In this document: positions 36,373 through 45,449 of the stretch, in pieces
Layout of the letters: each line of letters begins with the position of its first letter
Position numbering within the stretch: position 1 is the first letter of the stretch
Assembly (NCBI RefSeq): GCF_900116435.1
Contig: NZ_FPAZ01000018.1
Location: 25,257 to 89,256 of the forward strand
Length of the DNA: 64,000 nt
Direction: 5' to 3'
Source: Pseudoalteromonas lipolytica
GTDB lineage: Bacteria; Pseudomonadota; Gammaproteobacteria; Enterobacterales; Alteromonadaceae
Notes under the pieces: generated by a model
The model's input: the letters and a program-made list of their open reading frames with translations, nothing else
Told to the model about the DNA's origin: nothing
Database searches by the model: none
Position numbers and translations under genes: made by a program

Positions 36373-37758
36373 TTAGCTAATATTGCGCTCTTTTAACTTG
36401 CGGGTCAATGTATTGCGCCCCCAACCAATTTTAACCGCAGCCTCTTGTTTGTGGCCTGCACAATTTGCCAGTGCGGTTTTAATTAAACGAGTTTCCAGTT
36501 GAGCTTGAATCGCGGGCCAAATATTTTCTTTCCCTTGTTTAAGCTCGAGGTTTAACCATTGTTGGAAAGCTTCAAGCCAATCACCTTCTTGCTCTACAGG
36601 TTCTGCCGCGATAATTTCCGGTGGTAAATCTTGCTCACTGATAAGCTCTCCAGGTGCCATTACGGTTAACCAACGACAGGTATTTTCGAGCTGACGCACG
36701 TTACCCGGCCAGTTAAATAATCGCAATTGCTCGGTCGCTTTTGGGCTTAAAATTTTGCTTTCGACTTGCAGCTCTTTGGCGCTTTTATGGAGAAAGTGTT
36801 GTGCTAAACGCTCAATATCCTCTGTACGTTCACGAAGAGCCGGTAAGCGAAGACGCACCACATTTAAGCGGTGGAATAGGTCGTCACGAAACTTACCTTG
36901 TTTTACCAAGTCTTCTAAGTTCTGGTGGGTGGCGGCAATAATACGAACATCTACTTTAATACTTTGATGCCCGCCAACACGGTAAAACTCACCATCGGCT
37001 AAAACACGTAATAAACGGGTTTGTACATCCAGTGGCATGTCACCAATTTCATCTAAAAATAGCGTGCCGCCATTCGCTTGTTCAAAGCGGCCTTTACGAA
37101 TACTGTCGGCCCCTGTAAACGCACCTTTTTCATGGCCGAATAATTCTGACTCAACCAGTTCTTTAGGGATGGCAGCCATATTAAGAGCAATAAACTGGTT
37201 TTCTTTTCGTGGGCTATGGTTATGCAACGCACTGGCGACAAGCTCTTTACCAGTGCCTGATTCGCCATTGATTAAAACACTCATGCTTGATGCAGATAAT
37301 TTACCTATTGCACGAAACACTTCCTGCATAGCAGGGGCTTCACCAATGATATGGGCATTGGTTTGCGGTGCTTGTTTACGTCTGGTTTTCTTTGTGGAGT
37401 TTGCACGGCAAGCACTTTCAACTAAAGAAACGGCTTCTTCTAAATCAAACGGTTTTGCGAGGTATTCAAACGCCCCTTTTTGAAACGCATTAACCGCCGA
37501 ATCTAAATCCGAGTGGGCAGTCATGATAATGACAGGTAACCCAGGGTTTTGCTCAGCGATTGTTTCTAGTAACGCCATACCATCCATACCAGGCATACGC
37601 ACATCAGACACCAGCACGGTAGGCTGGCTAAACTTTAAAGCATTCAGCACTTCTTGCGCATTGGCATAGCTTTGAGTTTCAAATCCTGCTCGTGCCAGCG
37701 CTTTTTCTAATACAAAGCGTATTGAGGCATCATCATCAACTAACCACACTGTTTTCAT
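36373..37758 (-). CDS. glnG: Nitrogen regulation response regulator NtrC
   Basis: A 461-residue sigma-54 activator with a receiver domain (phosphoacceptor Asp52 in LVSDVRMPGMDG), an AAA+ domain with Walker A GESGTGKE and the sigma-54 loop GAFTGAD, and a Fis-type HTH at the end (EAAVKIGWGRNTLTRKLKE). It activates nitrogen-scavenging genes when phosphorylated by NtrB. ATG at 37758 (MKTVWLVDDD) has GGAGT upstream; an in-frame ATG at 37779 overlaps the glnL stop but adds 7 residues foreign to the family. Confidence 0.96.
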   Translation of the reverse strand: MKTVWLVDDDASIRFVLEKALARAGFETQSYANAQEVLNALKFSQPTVLVSDVRMPGMDGMALLETIAEQNPGLPVIIMTAHSDLDSAVNAFQKGAFEYLAKPFDLEEAVSLVESACRANSTKKTRRKQAPQTNAHIIGEAPAMQEVFRAIGKLSASSMSVLINGESGTGKELVASALHNHSPRKENQFIALNMAAIPKELVESELFGHEKGAFTGADSIRKGRFEQANGGTLFLDEIGDMPLDVQTRLLRVLADGEFYRVGGHQSIKVDVRIIAATHQNLEDLVKQGKFRDDLFHRLNVVRLRLPALRERTEDIERLAQHFLHKSAKELQVESKILSPKATEQLRLFNWPGNVRQLENTCRWLTVMAPGELISEQDLPPEIIAAEPVEQEGDWLEAFQQWLNLELKQGKENIWPAIQAQLETRLIKTALANCAGHKQEAAVKIGWGRNTLTRKLKERNIS

Positions 37759-37778
37759 GACTACTCCAAAAAAAACCA

Positions 37779-38849
37779 TTAATCCGTAAAAGGCAAATAG
37801 ATATTAAATTCTGTATGGCCTGGCCAACTGTCACACTCTATGTGTCCATCATGTTGGTCAACCAACGTTTGCGCGATGGATAAGCCAAGACCCGACCCAT
37901 TTTCTTTATTGGTAATCATCGGGTAAAACAAGGTTTCTTTTAAACTCTTGTCTATGCCTGGACCGTTATCCGAAATTTGGATCAGCAAGGTTTTTTTCGG
38001 TGCTTTACCAGGGCGTCTATGTTGATGGTTGATACGGGTTTTTATTCTAATTTCTCCCCCATCAACGAGCGCCTGTTGTGCATTACGAATAATGTTTAAT
38101 ACCACTTGTTGAATTTTACTCTGATCGATATATACGCTGGGTATGCTCGGATCATAGTCTTTCACTAACGTGATATTTGCATTGTTATCAAGCATGCTTA
38201 ATTTAACGACAGACTCAAGCGCTTGGTGAATATTGCCATACGACTTATGTGGCAGTTGATTCGGGCCAAGTAAACGGTCGACTAATTCACGTAAGCGGTC
38301 TGCTTGTTCAATAATGAGTTCTGCACATTGATCTCGTTCTTGCTGATCAACCTCATACTGCAATAATTGCGCCGCTCCGCGTATACCCCCCAAAGGATTT
38401 TTTATTTCGTGGGCTAAACCACGAATTAAATTACGTGCAGCTTGATACTGATGCATTTGATTTGAGGCCTGATCGTGGCGAATTTCATCGTCCATCTGGC
38501 GGCATTCAAACAAGATATAATTGTCATCTTTATTGGTAATTCGGCGTGTACTAATTGTGAGCTTGGCATGGCGAGAATCGATGAACACCACGTCAGCTCT
38601 ATGCTGGTGGCAATCAACACCATCAAAGAGTGAATACTGAGCAATGCGTTTAAGATCGATAGAGTGGTAGTTAAACAGGTTATCAAACGGTTGGTTGAGA
38701 ATGCGCTTTGGCCCTAAACCAAGTAGCTCACTGGCACTATCATTGGCATAAACAAGTTTAAAATCACGGTTAAGTAAAATAACCGCTGTACTTAAATTTT
38801 TCCAAATGCTGTCGAGCAATTCTGAGTTAAATTGTGTATCACTGAGCAT
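37779..38849 (-). CDS. glnL: Nitrogen regulation sensor kinase NtrB
   Basis: A 356-residue cytosolic histidine kinase with a PAS domain (about 10-120), a dimerisation domain with His147 in GLAHEIKNPLGG, and an ATPase domain (DNGPGID, GSGLGLSIA). It phosphorylates NtrC under nitrogen limitation and is controlled by PII. It lies 20 bases before glnG. Confidence 0.96.
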   Translation of the reverse strand: MLSDTQFNSELLDSIWKNLSTAVILLNRDFKLVYANDSASELLGLGPKRILNQPFDNLFNYHSIDLKRIAQYSLFDGVDCHQHRADVVFIDSRHAKLTISTRRITNKDDNYILFECRQMDDEIRHDQASNQMHQYQAARNLIRGLAHEIKNPLGGIRGAAQLLQYEVDQQERDQCAELIIEQADRLRELVDRLLGPNQLPHKSYGNIHQALESVVKLSMLDNNANITLVKDYDPSIPSVYIDQSKIQQVVLNIIRNAQQALVDGGEIRIKTRINHQHRRPGKAPKKTLLIQISDNGPGIDKSLKETLFYPMITNKENGSGLGLSIAQTLVDQHDGHIECDSWPGHTEFNIYLPFTD

Positions 38850-38927
38850 GGTTGCACCATTTTAGTGCGTTACGATTAAGTGCAGCTTAGCATAATCCTT
38901 TTGCATTGCGAGGCGCGTTTGAAAAAA

Positions 38928-39449
38928 TTAATTCCCACCAAAAACAGACGCTCTGTGCATGTAGAATGTGCTAACTGGACTGACCGAAACGAGTTTATTG
39001 TTCGCATTAAATAGTTTGGCTTGTAATGTGTGCTCGCCTCGATTTACGCCTCGTAGTGCAAAAGTAGAACTATTACTTGGTTCACCATGGGGGGCACCAT
39101 TTACAAAAAGTTGTACTTTAAAACCCGTTGCAAAGCGAGGAATGACACGGGTTGTAACATAAACAGAACCGGAGTTTTCTCTGACTGTTGCTTTGTCTTC
39201 AGGTGAGGAAATAGCGATTTTAAAGTTTACGGGTGTTGCACTGGCTGTGTTATCAAGAATACTGGTGTCGGTAGCAGGCATGGTCAAGTTAGGGGTATTA
39301 AGCTTTACTTCGGTAGCACCGGGGCGTGGCGTATCAGAAAATACTAGAACACCATTTTTATCTTTCCACGAATACACTTTTTTTGTTGTTCCATAACTAA
39401 AAAAGCTTACTGATAGTAACAAAAATACCAATAAAGTTGTTCTTTTCAC
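38928..39449 (-). CDS. DUF4124-domain secreted protein
   Basis: A 173-residue exported protein. Signal peptide MKRTTLLVFLLLSVSFFSYG; DUF4124 segment KKVYSWKDKNGVLVFSDTPRPG directly after; and a C-terminal Ig-like fold (FKIAISSPEDKATVRENSG to the end). GTG at 39449 has AGGG 7 bases before it; ATG at 39464 adds five residues and has no ribosome binding site. Position between glnA and glnL is common in Alteromonadales, and no nitrogen role is known. Confidence 0.75.
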   Translation of the reverse strand: MKRTTLLVFLLLSVSFFSYGTTKKVYSWKDKNGVLVFSDTPRPGATEVKLNTPNLTMPATDTSILDNTASATPVNFKIAISSPEDKATVRENSGSVYVTTRVIPRFATGFKVQLFVNGAPHGEPSNSSTFALRGVNRGEHTLQAKLFNANNKLVSVSPVSTFYMHRASVFGGN

Positions 39450-39516
39450 CCTGCGACCCTGCATTTTTTTATGTAATTAAAACTGTAGAGGAGAACACGC
39501 CTAATTACCATTAAAA

Positions 39517-39536
39517 AAGCCCGCCAAAGCGGGCTT
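39517..39536 (-). terminator. Terminator of glnA
   Basis: Stem AAGCCCGC/GCGGGCTT (39517-39524 with 39529-39536, loop CAAA), A-run before it on plus forms the T-run for the minus strand. It lies past the glnA stop. Confidence 0.88.
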
Positions 39537-39572
39537 GAGAACACACATTAATTATTTACTGTCTACGACGTA

Positions 39573-40979
39573 TTAAACGCTGTAGTACATTTCGAACTCA
39601 ACTGGGTGAGTTGTCATGTTAAGTTTTTCAACTTCTTTGTTCTTAAGTGAGATGTATGCATCAATTAGGTCGTCAGTGAATACACCACCTGCTTTTAAGA
39701 ACTCACGGTCAGCATCTAAAGCAGCAAGTGCTTCGCTTAGTGAAGAGGCAACTTGTGGGATCTCAGCTGCTTCTTCAGCAGGTAGATCGTATAAGTCTTT
39801 ATCCATTGCATCGCCAGGGTGGATCTTGTTTTGAATACCGTCAAGGCCAGCCATAAGCATTGCAGAGAATGCTAAGTATGGGTTTGCTGTTGGATCAGGG
39901 AAGCGTACTTCGATACGACGTCCTTTTGCAGATGGTACTACAGGGATACGGATTGAAGCAGAGCGGTTACGTGCAGAGTATGCAAGCATTACTGGCGCTT
40001 CGAAACCTGGTACAAGACGTTTGTACGAGTTAGTTGACGCGTTAGCGAATGCGTTGATTGCTTTAGCGTGCTTGATGATACCACCGATGTAGTAAAGCGC
40101 TTCTTCAGAAAGACCTGCGTATTTGTCACCAGCGAAGATGTTCACGCCATCTTTACCTAAAGATTGGTGACAGTGCATACCAGAACCGTTATCACCTACA
40201 AGCGGCTTAGGCATAAATGTCGCTGTTTTACCATAAAGGTGAGCCATGTTATGGATAACATATTTCATCTCTTGGATTTCGTCAGCTTTTAATACCATTG
40301 TATTGAAGCGTGTTGCGATTTCGTTTTGACCCGCAGTTGCTACTTCGTGGTGGTGTGCTTCAACAACTTGGCCTAGCTCTTCAAGAACTAAACACGTTGC
40401 TGAACGCCAGTCGTGAGATGAGTCGATTGGTGAACATGGGAAGTAACCACCTTTAACACCTGGACGATGACCTTTGTTGCCACCTTCGTAATCTTTATCT
40501 GAGTTCCAAGCCGCTTCGATGTCGTCGATTTTATACATAGAACCAGACATGTCTGATTTGTATTTAACGTCATCAAATAGGAAGAACTCTGGCTCTGGGC
40601 CAAATAATACTGTGTCTGCGATACCAGTTGAACGCATGTACTCTTCTGCACGTTTAGCAACAGAGCGAGGGTCACGCTCGTAACCTTGAAGTGTTGAAGG
40701 CTCAACAACGTCACAACGTACGATTAAAGTTGCTTCTTCAGAAAATGGGTCCATTTTTGCAGACTCAGGAACAGGCATTAATACCATGTCTGATTCGTTG
40801 ATACCTTTCCAACCAGCAATTGAAGAACCGTCAAACATTTTGCCGTCTTCAAAGAAGTCTTCATCAACTTGATGATGAGGAATAGAAACATGCTGTTCTT
40901 TACCTTTGGTATCAGTAAAGCGTAAATCAATGAACTTAACGTCATTTTCTTTGATAAAATCTAAAACCGATTGTGACAT
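39573..40979 (-). CDS. glnA: Glutamine synthetase type I
   Basis: A 468-residue dodecameric enzyme making glutamine from glutamate, ammonia and ATP. FDGSSIAGWKGI and GPEPEFFLFDDV are N-terminal and active site hallmarks, and the adenylylation tyrosine is in KDLYDLPAEE near residue 398. It has a sigma-54 promoter and NtrC box upstream and a terminator downstream. Confidence 0.98.
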   Translation of the reverse strand: MSQSVLDFIKENDVKFIDLRFTDTKGKEQHVSIPHHQVDEDFFEDGKMFDGSSIAGWKGINESDMVLMPVPESAKMDPFSEEATLIVRCDVVEPSTLQGYERDPRSVAKRAEEYMRSTGIADTVLFGPEPEFFLFDDVKYKSDMSGSMYKIDDIEAAWNSDKDYEGGNKGHRPGVKGGYFPCSPIDSSHDWRSATCLVLEELGQVVEAHHHEVATAGQNEIATRFNTMVLKADEIQEMKYVIHNMAHLYGKTATFMPKPLVGDNGSGMHCHQSLGKDGVNIFAGDKYAGLSEEALYYIGGIIKHAKAINAFANASTNSYKRLVPGFEAPVMLAYSARNRSASIRIPVVPSAKGRRIEVRFPDPTANPYLAFSAMLMAGLDGIQNKIHPGDAMDKDLYDLPAEEAAEIPQVASSLSEALAALDADREFLKAGGVFTDDLIDAYISLKNKEVEKLNMTTHPVEFEMYYSV

Positions 40980-41035
40980 GTGTCCTCCAATTGTTGGGTT
41001 TTATTTTTGCTGCATTATTGCTTTTGTTCTATGTA

Positions 41036-41051
41036 AGCTGGTTTCATGCCA
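41036..41051 (-). promoter_or_regulatory. glnA: Sigma-54 promoter of glnA
   Basis: On the minus strand TGGCAT-N5-CAGCT matches the -24/-12 consensus TGGCAC-N5-TTGCA at the invariant GG and GC. Transcription would begin near 41024, about 45 bases before the glnA start. Confidence 0.7.
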
Positions 41052-41113
41052 AATTTTTAACGCCTTGTTTAGGCTTATAAAAATAAAATAAAGCGCATTT
41101 TGTTAATTATTTT

Positions 41114-41130
41114 TGCACTGTTTTGGTGCG
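41114..41130. promoter_or_regulatory. glnA: NtrC-binding site upstream of glnA
   Basis: TGCACTGTTTTGGTGCG fits the NtrC dyad TGCAC-N7-GTGCA in 9 of 10 arm positions, about 100 bases upstream of the predicted start. A weaker half-site with GGTGCG follows at about 41136-41152. E. coli glnA has comparable sites near -108 and -140. Confidence 0.75.
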
Positions 41131-41485
41131 TAAAATGTTCATTGTGGTGCGTTATGCTTACCTGTTGTATTTGCACAACGATTAGCCACCCTAGATAGCA
41201 TAAACGAAATGTACTTTAGTGCCAAAATATTGCTAAAAAGGTGATTTTTTACCAGTTTTGATGTTCGATTAAAGATAAAATTAATAAAATTGTCATTTAT
41301 AAAACAGATACTTATAAAAAGCCTGAAGAAAGTTTATAAAATTGTATTGGATAAACTTTCATCCATGCCATTATTAAGGGATAATATGCGCCCTTTTAAA
41401 TCCTATGCTTAGACATCTGTTGAAAATGCAGGTGAGTGCGTAGATCTTGCAGGATCAATGAGATTCAATTTCTCTGAGAAAAAAT

Positions 41486-43309
41486 ATGAGCATCGAAAAG
41501 TTAAGAAATATAGCGATTATCGCCCACGTTGACCACGGTAAAACAACTTTGGTTGATAAACTGCTTGAGCAATCAGGCACATTAGAAACACGCGGCGGTA
41601 ATGAAGAGCGCGTGATGGACTCAAACGACATTGAGAAAGAACGTGGTATTACCATTTTGGCTAAAAACACAGCCATCTCTTGGAATGATTACCACATCAA
41701 TATCGTAGACACCCCAGGACACGCCGACTTCGGTGGTGAAGTTGAACGCGTACTTTCGATGGCTGACTCAGTATTGTTACTTGTTGATGCTCAAGAAGGT
41801 CCAATGCCACAAACGCGCTTCGTAACGCAAAAAGCGTTCGCGCAAGGTTTGAAGCCAATCGTTGTTATCAATAAAATTGATAAGCCGGGTGCACGCCCTG
41901 ATTGGGTTATGGATCAAATCTTTGATTTATTCGATAACCTTGGTGCAACTGACGAACAGTTAGACTTTAAAGTTATCTACGCATCAGCTATCAACGGCTG
42001 GGCAACATTAGATTTAGACGAACCATCTGACAACATGGAACCTATGTTCAAGATGATCGTTGACGAAGTATCACCACCGGATGCAGATCCTGAAGGTGAC
42101 TTCCAAATGCAGATTTCTCAACTTGATTACAACTCATACGTAGGTGTAATCGGTATCGGCCGAATCAAGCGTGGTTCTGTAGCGCCTAACCAACAAGTAA
42201 CTATTATCAGTGCTGATGGCACAAAACGTAATGGTAAAATTGGTGCGGTTCAAAGCTACTTAGGTCTTGAGCGAATTGATACAGACCGTGGTTATGCGGG
42301 TAATATCGTAACTGTGACAGGTATCGGCGAATTAAAAATCTCTGATACAGTGTGTGCGCCTTCTAACGTTGAAGCGTTACCTCCGCTATCAGTTGATGAG
42401 CCGACAGTAACAATGACGTTCTCTGTAAACACGTCGCCATTTGCGGGTAAAGAAGGTAAGTTCGTAACATCACGTAATATCCTTGAGCGTTTACAAGCTG
42501 AGCTTGTTCACAACGTTGCATTACGCGTTGAAGAAACTGACAACCCAGATAGCTTCCGTGTATCAGGCCGTGGTGAACTTCACTTAGGTATCTTAATCGA
42601 AAACATGCGTCGTGAAGGCTACGAGCTTGCTGTTTCTCGTCCAGAAGTAATCTTACGCACTGTAGATGGTGTATTAGAAGAACCGTACGAAACAGTAACG
42701 ATTGACTGTCAAGAAGAGCACCAAGGTTCTATCATGGAACAAATTGGTCTGCGTAAAGGTGAACTAACTGACATGGCGCCAGATGGTAAAGGCCGTATGC
42801 GTATGGACTTTATGATGCCGAGCCGTGGTTTAATTGGTTTCCAAACTGATTTCATGACGCTTACATCAGGTTCAGGTCTTATGTACCACACGTTTGATCA
42901 TTACGGTCCTCATAAAGGCGGTAACATCGGTCTACGTAAAAATGGTGTAATGATCGCTAACGCAACAGGTAAAGCGTTAACTAACGCATTATTCAACCTT
43001 CAAGAGCGCGGTAAGCTATTCATCGGTCACGGTGTAGAAGTTTACGAAGGTATGGTTATCGGTATTCATAGCCGTGATAACGACCTAACTGTAAACGCAC
43101 TTAAAGGTAAGCAGCTAACGAACGTTCGTGCATCAGGTACTGATGAAGCGCAAACATTAACACCACCATTGAACTACACACTTGAGCAAGCGCTTGAGTT
43201 TATCGATGATGACGAGTTAGTAGAAGTAACACCTGAAAATATTCGTATTCGTAAGCGTCACTTAACTGAAAGTGATCGTAAACGTGCGAGCCGTGCTTCT
43301 AAAGGCTAA
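41486..43309 (+). CDS. typA: Translational GTPase TypA/BipA
   Basis: A 607-residue GTPase of the EF-G type. P-loop AHVDHGKTT, DTPGHADFGGEVERVL and NKIDKPGARPDWV are the G motifs. It helps 50S assembly and growth at low temperature or under stress. Length equals E. coli BipA (607). It is divergent from glnA and has its own terminator. Confidence 0.97.
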   Translation: MSIEKLRNIAIIAHVDHGKTTLVDKLLEQSGTLETRGGNEERVMDSNDIEKERGITILAKNTAISWNDYHINIVDTPGHADFGGEVERVLSMADSVLLLVDAQEGPMPQTRFVTQKAFAQGLKPIVVINKIDKPGARPDWVMDQIFDLFDNLGATDEQLDFKVIYASAINGWATLDLDEPSDNMEPMFKMIVDEVSPPDADPEGDFQMQISQLDYNSYVGVIGIGRIKRGSVAPNQQVTIISADGTKRNGKIGAVQSYLGLERIDTDRGYAGNIVTVTGIGELKISDTVCAPSNVEALPPLSVDEPTVTMTFSVNTSPFAGKEGKFVTSRNILERLQAELVHNVALRVEETDNPDSFRVSGRGELHLGILIENMRREGYELAVSRPEVILRTVDGVLEEPYETVTIDCQEEHQGSIMEQIGLRKGELTDMAPDGKGRMRMDFMMPSRGLIGFQTDFMTLTSGSGLMYHTFDHYGPHKGGNIGLRKNGVMIANATGKALTNALFNLQERGKLFIGHGVEVYEGMVIGIHSRDNDLTVNALKGKQLTNVRASGTDEAQTLTPPLNYTLEQALEFIDDDELVEVTPENIRIRKRHLTESDRKRASRASKG

Positions 43310-43339
43310 TTTACGCTTTTAGCTCACGCAAAATAACAC

Positions 43340-43371
43340 GCCGTCGTATTGCAAAATACGGCGGCTTTTTT
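43340..43371 (+). terminator. Terminator of typA
   Basis: Stem GCCGTCGTATT/AATACGGCGGC (one T-G wobble) then a six-T run, 31 bases past the typA stop. Confidence 0.9.
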
Positions 43372-43502
43372 GTTTAAGGAGACTTGTTTTTTGCTGTCAG
43401 CCGTAAGATCACACTCACAAATGTTCGTTTTGTTGTTACTGGTTTTTGTTGTTACTAAGGGGTGGCGTATTTTATTTCTATTGATAAATTAATTACTTGT
43501 CT

Positions 43503-43677
43503 ACTAACCACTAACCACTAACCACTAACCACTAACCACTAACCACTAACCACTAACCACTAACCACTAACCACTAACCACTAACCACTAACCACTAACC
43601 TCTAACCTCTAACCTCTAACCTCTAACCTCTAACCTCTAACCTCTAACCTCTAACCTCTAACCTCTAACCTCTAACC
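43503..43677. repeat. Heptamer tandem array, 25 copies in two blocks
   Basis: Fourteen perfect copies of ACTAACC (43503-43600) followed by eleven perfect copies of TCTAACC (43601-43677). The G-rich strand reads GGTTAGT and GGTTAGA, telomere-like. There are no interruptions and one base distinguishes the blocks. It sits 72 bases before the BLUF gene start. Confidence 0.97.
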
Positions 43678-43748
43678 GCAAGTTGCCACTTTTTTGCTAA
43701 AGCCTCTATCTGTACTATCTTTTTAAATCTACCTTGAAGGAGATCAGG

Positions 43749-44168
43749 ATGTATTTAGTCAGGCTTATTTATACGAGTGAAGTTTGTGAAGGATTTGGGC
43801 CGAGTGATATTGAGGATATCATTGAAAAAGCACAGAAAAATAATCATGCGTCGAATGTAACAGGGTTGCTGTGTTTTAATAGTTCGTACTTTTTACAGTG
43901 CCTAGAGGGATCTCGACAGGCGGTAAATGCAACCTATCATAAGATCTTAAATGATAATCGGCATCGAAATATTATTATGCTGAATTACTGCGAAATTTAC
44001 GAAAGGGAGTTCGAAAACTGGTCAATGGGTTATATTCCGTATTCAAAAATAACCACACCGCTTAATTTAAAATACTCAGGCACCAGCGAATTCGATCCGT
44101 TAGCAATGTCAGGAGGCAGTGCACATAAACTCATGATGGCACTGAGGGATACATTAGTAAATCAATAA
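43749..44168 (+). CDS. BLUF-domain blue-light sensor
   Basis: A 139-residue protein consisting of a BLUF domain and a short C-terminal extension. The flavin-contacting residues fall at the positions of cyanobacterial PixD: Tyr8, Asn32, Gln50 and Trp91 (WSMGY). It binds FAD and reports blue light to an unknown partner, since no output domain is attached. ATG at 43749 was chosen because AAGGAG lies 6 bases upstream; TTG at 43734 precedes that site. The heptamer array is just upstream. Confidence 0.92.
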   Translation: MYLVRLIYTSEVCEGFGPSDIEDIIEKAQKNNHASNVTGLLCFNSSYFLQCLEGSRQAVNATYHKILNDNRHRNIIMLNYCEIYEREFENWSMGYIPYSKITTPLNLKYSGTSEFDPLAMSGGSAHKLMMALRDTLVNQ

Positions 44169-44174
44169 CCCAAA

Positions 44175-44200
44175 TGGAGTGTCACTGCCATGACACTCCA
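44175..44200 (+). terminator. Hairpin after the BLUF gene
   Basis: Perfect 10-bp stem (TGGAGTGTCA and its complement, loop of 6). No clear T-run follows, so terminator function is not certain. Confidence 0.5.
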
Positions 44201-44237
44201 GGAATACTTACACCTTTGAGTGCGCTAAAATGTGAGT

Positions 44238-44678
44238 TTAGTTTTCTATTTTTAGCAGTTGAGAGAGCTGATTTGCGTGTTTTGGGGTGATCAGATCTGC
44301 GAGTGTATAGTTATCTAAATGAAGGAAAAAAGCCTCCATTGCTTGTGCAAATATTTGTTTAAGTTGACAGGCGGGGGTGATAACACATTGATTGTCATTA
44401 CCAAAGCATTCCACCAACGTAGACCCTTGCTCTTGTAAGCGCACTAACTCACCAATGTTAATCTCGGTGGGATCTTTGCTTAAGCGGATACCGCCATTCT
44501 TTCCTCTCGTCGCAATTAAATAGCCTCTATTACTTAGCTCTTGCACTACTTTCATGAGGTGATTTTTTGAGATTTCGTATTTTTCAGCGATCTCTTTAAT
44601 GGTCACAAGTTCACCATTATGTAAGGCAGTAAAAATCAAAACACGCAGTGAATAATCTGTAAAACGAGTGACATTCAT
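44238..44678 (-). CDS. nsrR: NO-sensing Rrf2-family repressor NsrR
   Basis: A 146-residue regulator with N-terminal winged HTH (LVTIKEIAEKYEISKNHLMKVVQEL) and three cluster-binding cysteines, Cys91, Cys98 and Cys104, with Asp8 also kept. NO damages the iron-sulfur cluster and relieves repression. It is divergent from ytfE-norB, its likely targets; two matching boxes lie between. Confidence 0.92.
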   Translation of the reverse strand: MNVTRFTDYSLRVLIFTALHNGELVTIKEIAEKYEISKNHLMKVVQELSNRGYLIATRGKNGGIRLSKDPTEINIGELVRLQEQGSTLVECFGNDNQCVITPACQLKQIFAQAMEAFFLHLDNYTLADLITPKHANQLSQLLKIEN

Positions 44679-44698
44679 AGTGAGACTCTAAAATTTTA

Positions 44699-44721
44699 AA
44701 TATGCATCTATTTTACATCTT
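44699..44721. promoter_or_regulatory. nsrR: NsrR box, nsrR-proximal
   Basis: On the minus strand AAGATGTA and ATGCATATT arms fit the NsrR dyad (AAGATGYATTT-N-AAATRCATCTT) imperfectly. Position just upstream of nsrR suggests autoregulation. Confidence 0.55.
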
Positions 44722-44745
44722 TAATAAACGTGTGTAAACTTCTTA

Positions 44746-44768
44746 AAGATTCATTTCAAATGCATGTT
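44746..44768. promoter_or_regulatory. ytfE: NsrR box, ytfE-proximal
   Basis: AAGATTCATTT-C-AAATGCATGTT, written as arms, matches the 23-base NsrR dyad with two mismatches, 16 bases before ytfE. Strong candidate for repression of ytfE-norB. Confidence 0.8.
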
Positions 44769-44784
44769 TAAATAGGGGTGTTAT

Positions 44785-45447
44785 ATGAATTACTTAAATT
44801 GGCCTATCAGTAAAATTGCGACAGAAATTCCCGGTGCAACAGCACTCTTTTTTGCGCACCGAATAAACTTTTGTTGTCAGGGGCATCTGGTGTTGTCAGA
44901 CGTTATCGAAAAACGAAATATTGATCGCGAAGAAATCATTTCAGACATAGAGGTTTTGCTAAGCAGGCAAACCGCTATTGATTACCACAACCTGAGTAAT
45001 AAGGAATTGGTTGAGCATATTCTGACTCGTTATCACCGTGTTCACCGAGTACAGCTTGAAGAGTTGATACGTTTAAGTGAGCGTGTTGAGGAGGTGCATT
45101 TTGATAAGCCTAATTGTCCTAATGGTTTAGCGAATCATTTGAAGAATATGTATGTAGAGTTAGAAGATCATATGCAAAAAGAAGAGCTTATCCTCTTTCC
45201 AATGCTGCAAGCCGATACAATCCCTGCCATGGTCAGTGGGCCAATTAGCGTAATGATGGCGGATCATGAAGCCCATATCGCAGAAATAGAGAAAATCTAC
45301 CAATTAACAAACGATGTCACTTTGCATGCGGGAGCATGTAATACATGGACGGCTTTGTATTTAGGGTTGCAGGCATTTATTAGCGATTTGAATATGCATA
45401 TTCATATTGAGAACGCTATTTTGTTCGCACGGGTTGAGGGACGATAG
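44785..45447 (+). CDS. ytfE: Iron-sulfur cluster repair di-iron protein
   Basis: A 220-residue RIC protein (YtfE/DnrN/ScdA). An N-terminal ScdA_N domain has the paired cysteines in FCCQGH, and a hemerythrin-like domain carries His and Glu iron ligands (YHRVHR, HMQKEELILFP, DHEAH, HIHIENAILF). It repairs iron-sulfur clusters damaged by NO. The stop is followed by norB after 2 bases, so they are one operon. Confidence 0.94.
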   Translation: MNYLNWPISKIATEIPGATALFFAHRINFCCQGHLVLSDVIEKRNIDREEIISDIEVLLSRQTAIDYHNLSNKELVEHILTRYHRVHRVQLEELIRLSERVEEVHFDKPNCPNGLANHLKNMYVELEDHMQKEELILFPMLQADTIPAMVSGPISVMMADHEAHIAEIEKIYQLTNDVTLHAGACNTWTALYLGLQAFISDLNMHIHIENAILFARVEGR

Positions 45448-45449
45448 AA

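Noticed and set aside
40388..40714. Minus-strand frame of 108 codons inside glnA
   Set aside because: Alternative frame of glnA, low-complexity Ser/Thr/Val product, explained by glnA codon bias.
43428..43456. Direct repeat TTTTGTTGTTACT as functional site
   Set aside because: Two copies only in T-rich sequence; likely chance or slippage.
43503..43677. CRISPR array
   Set aside because: Contiguous 7-base units with no spacers and no cas genes; simple tandem repeat.
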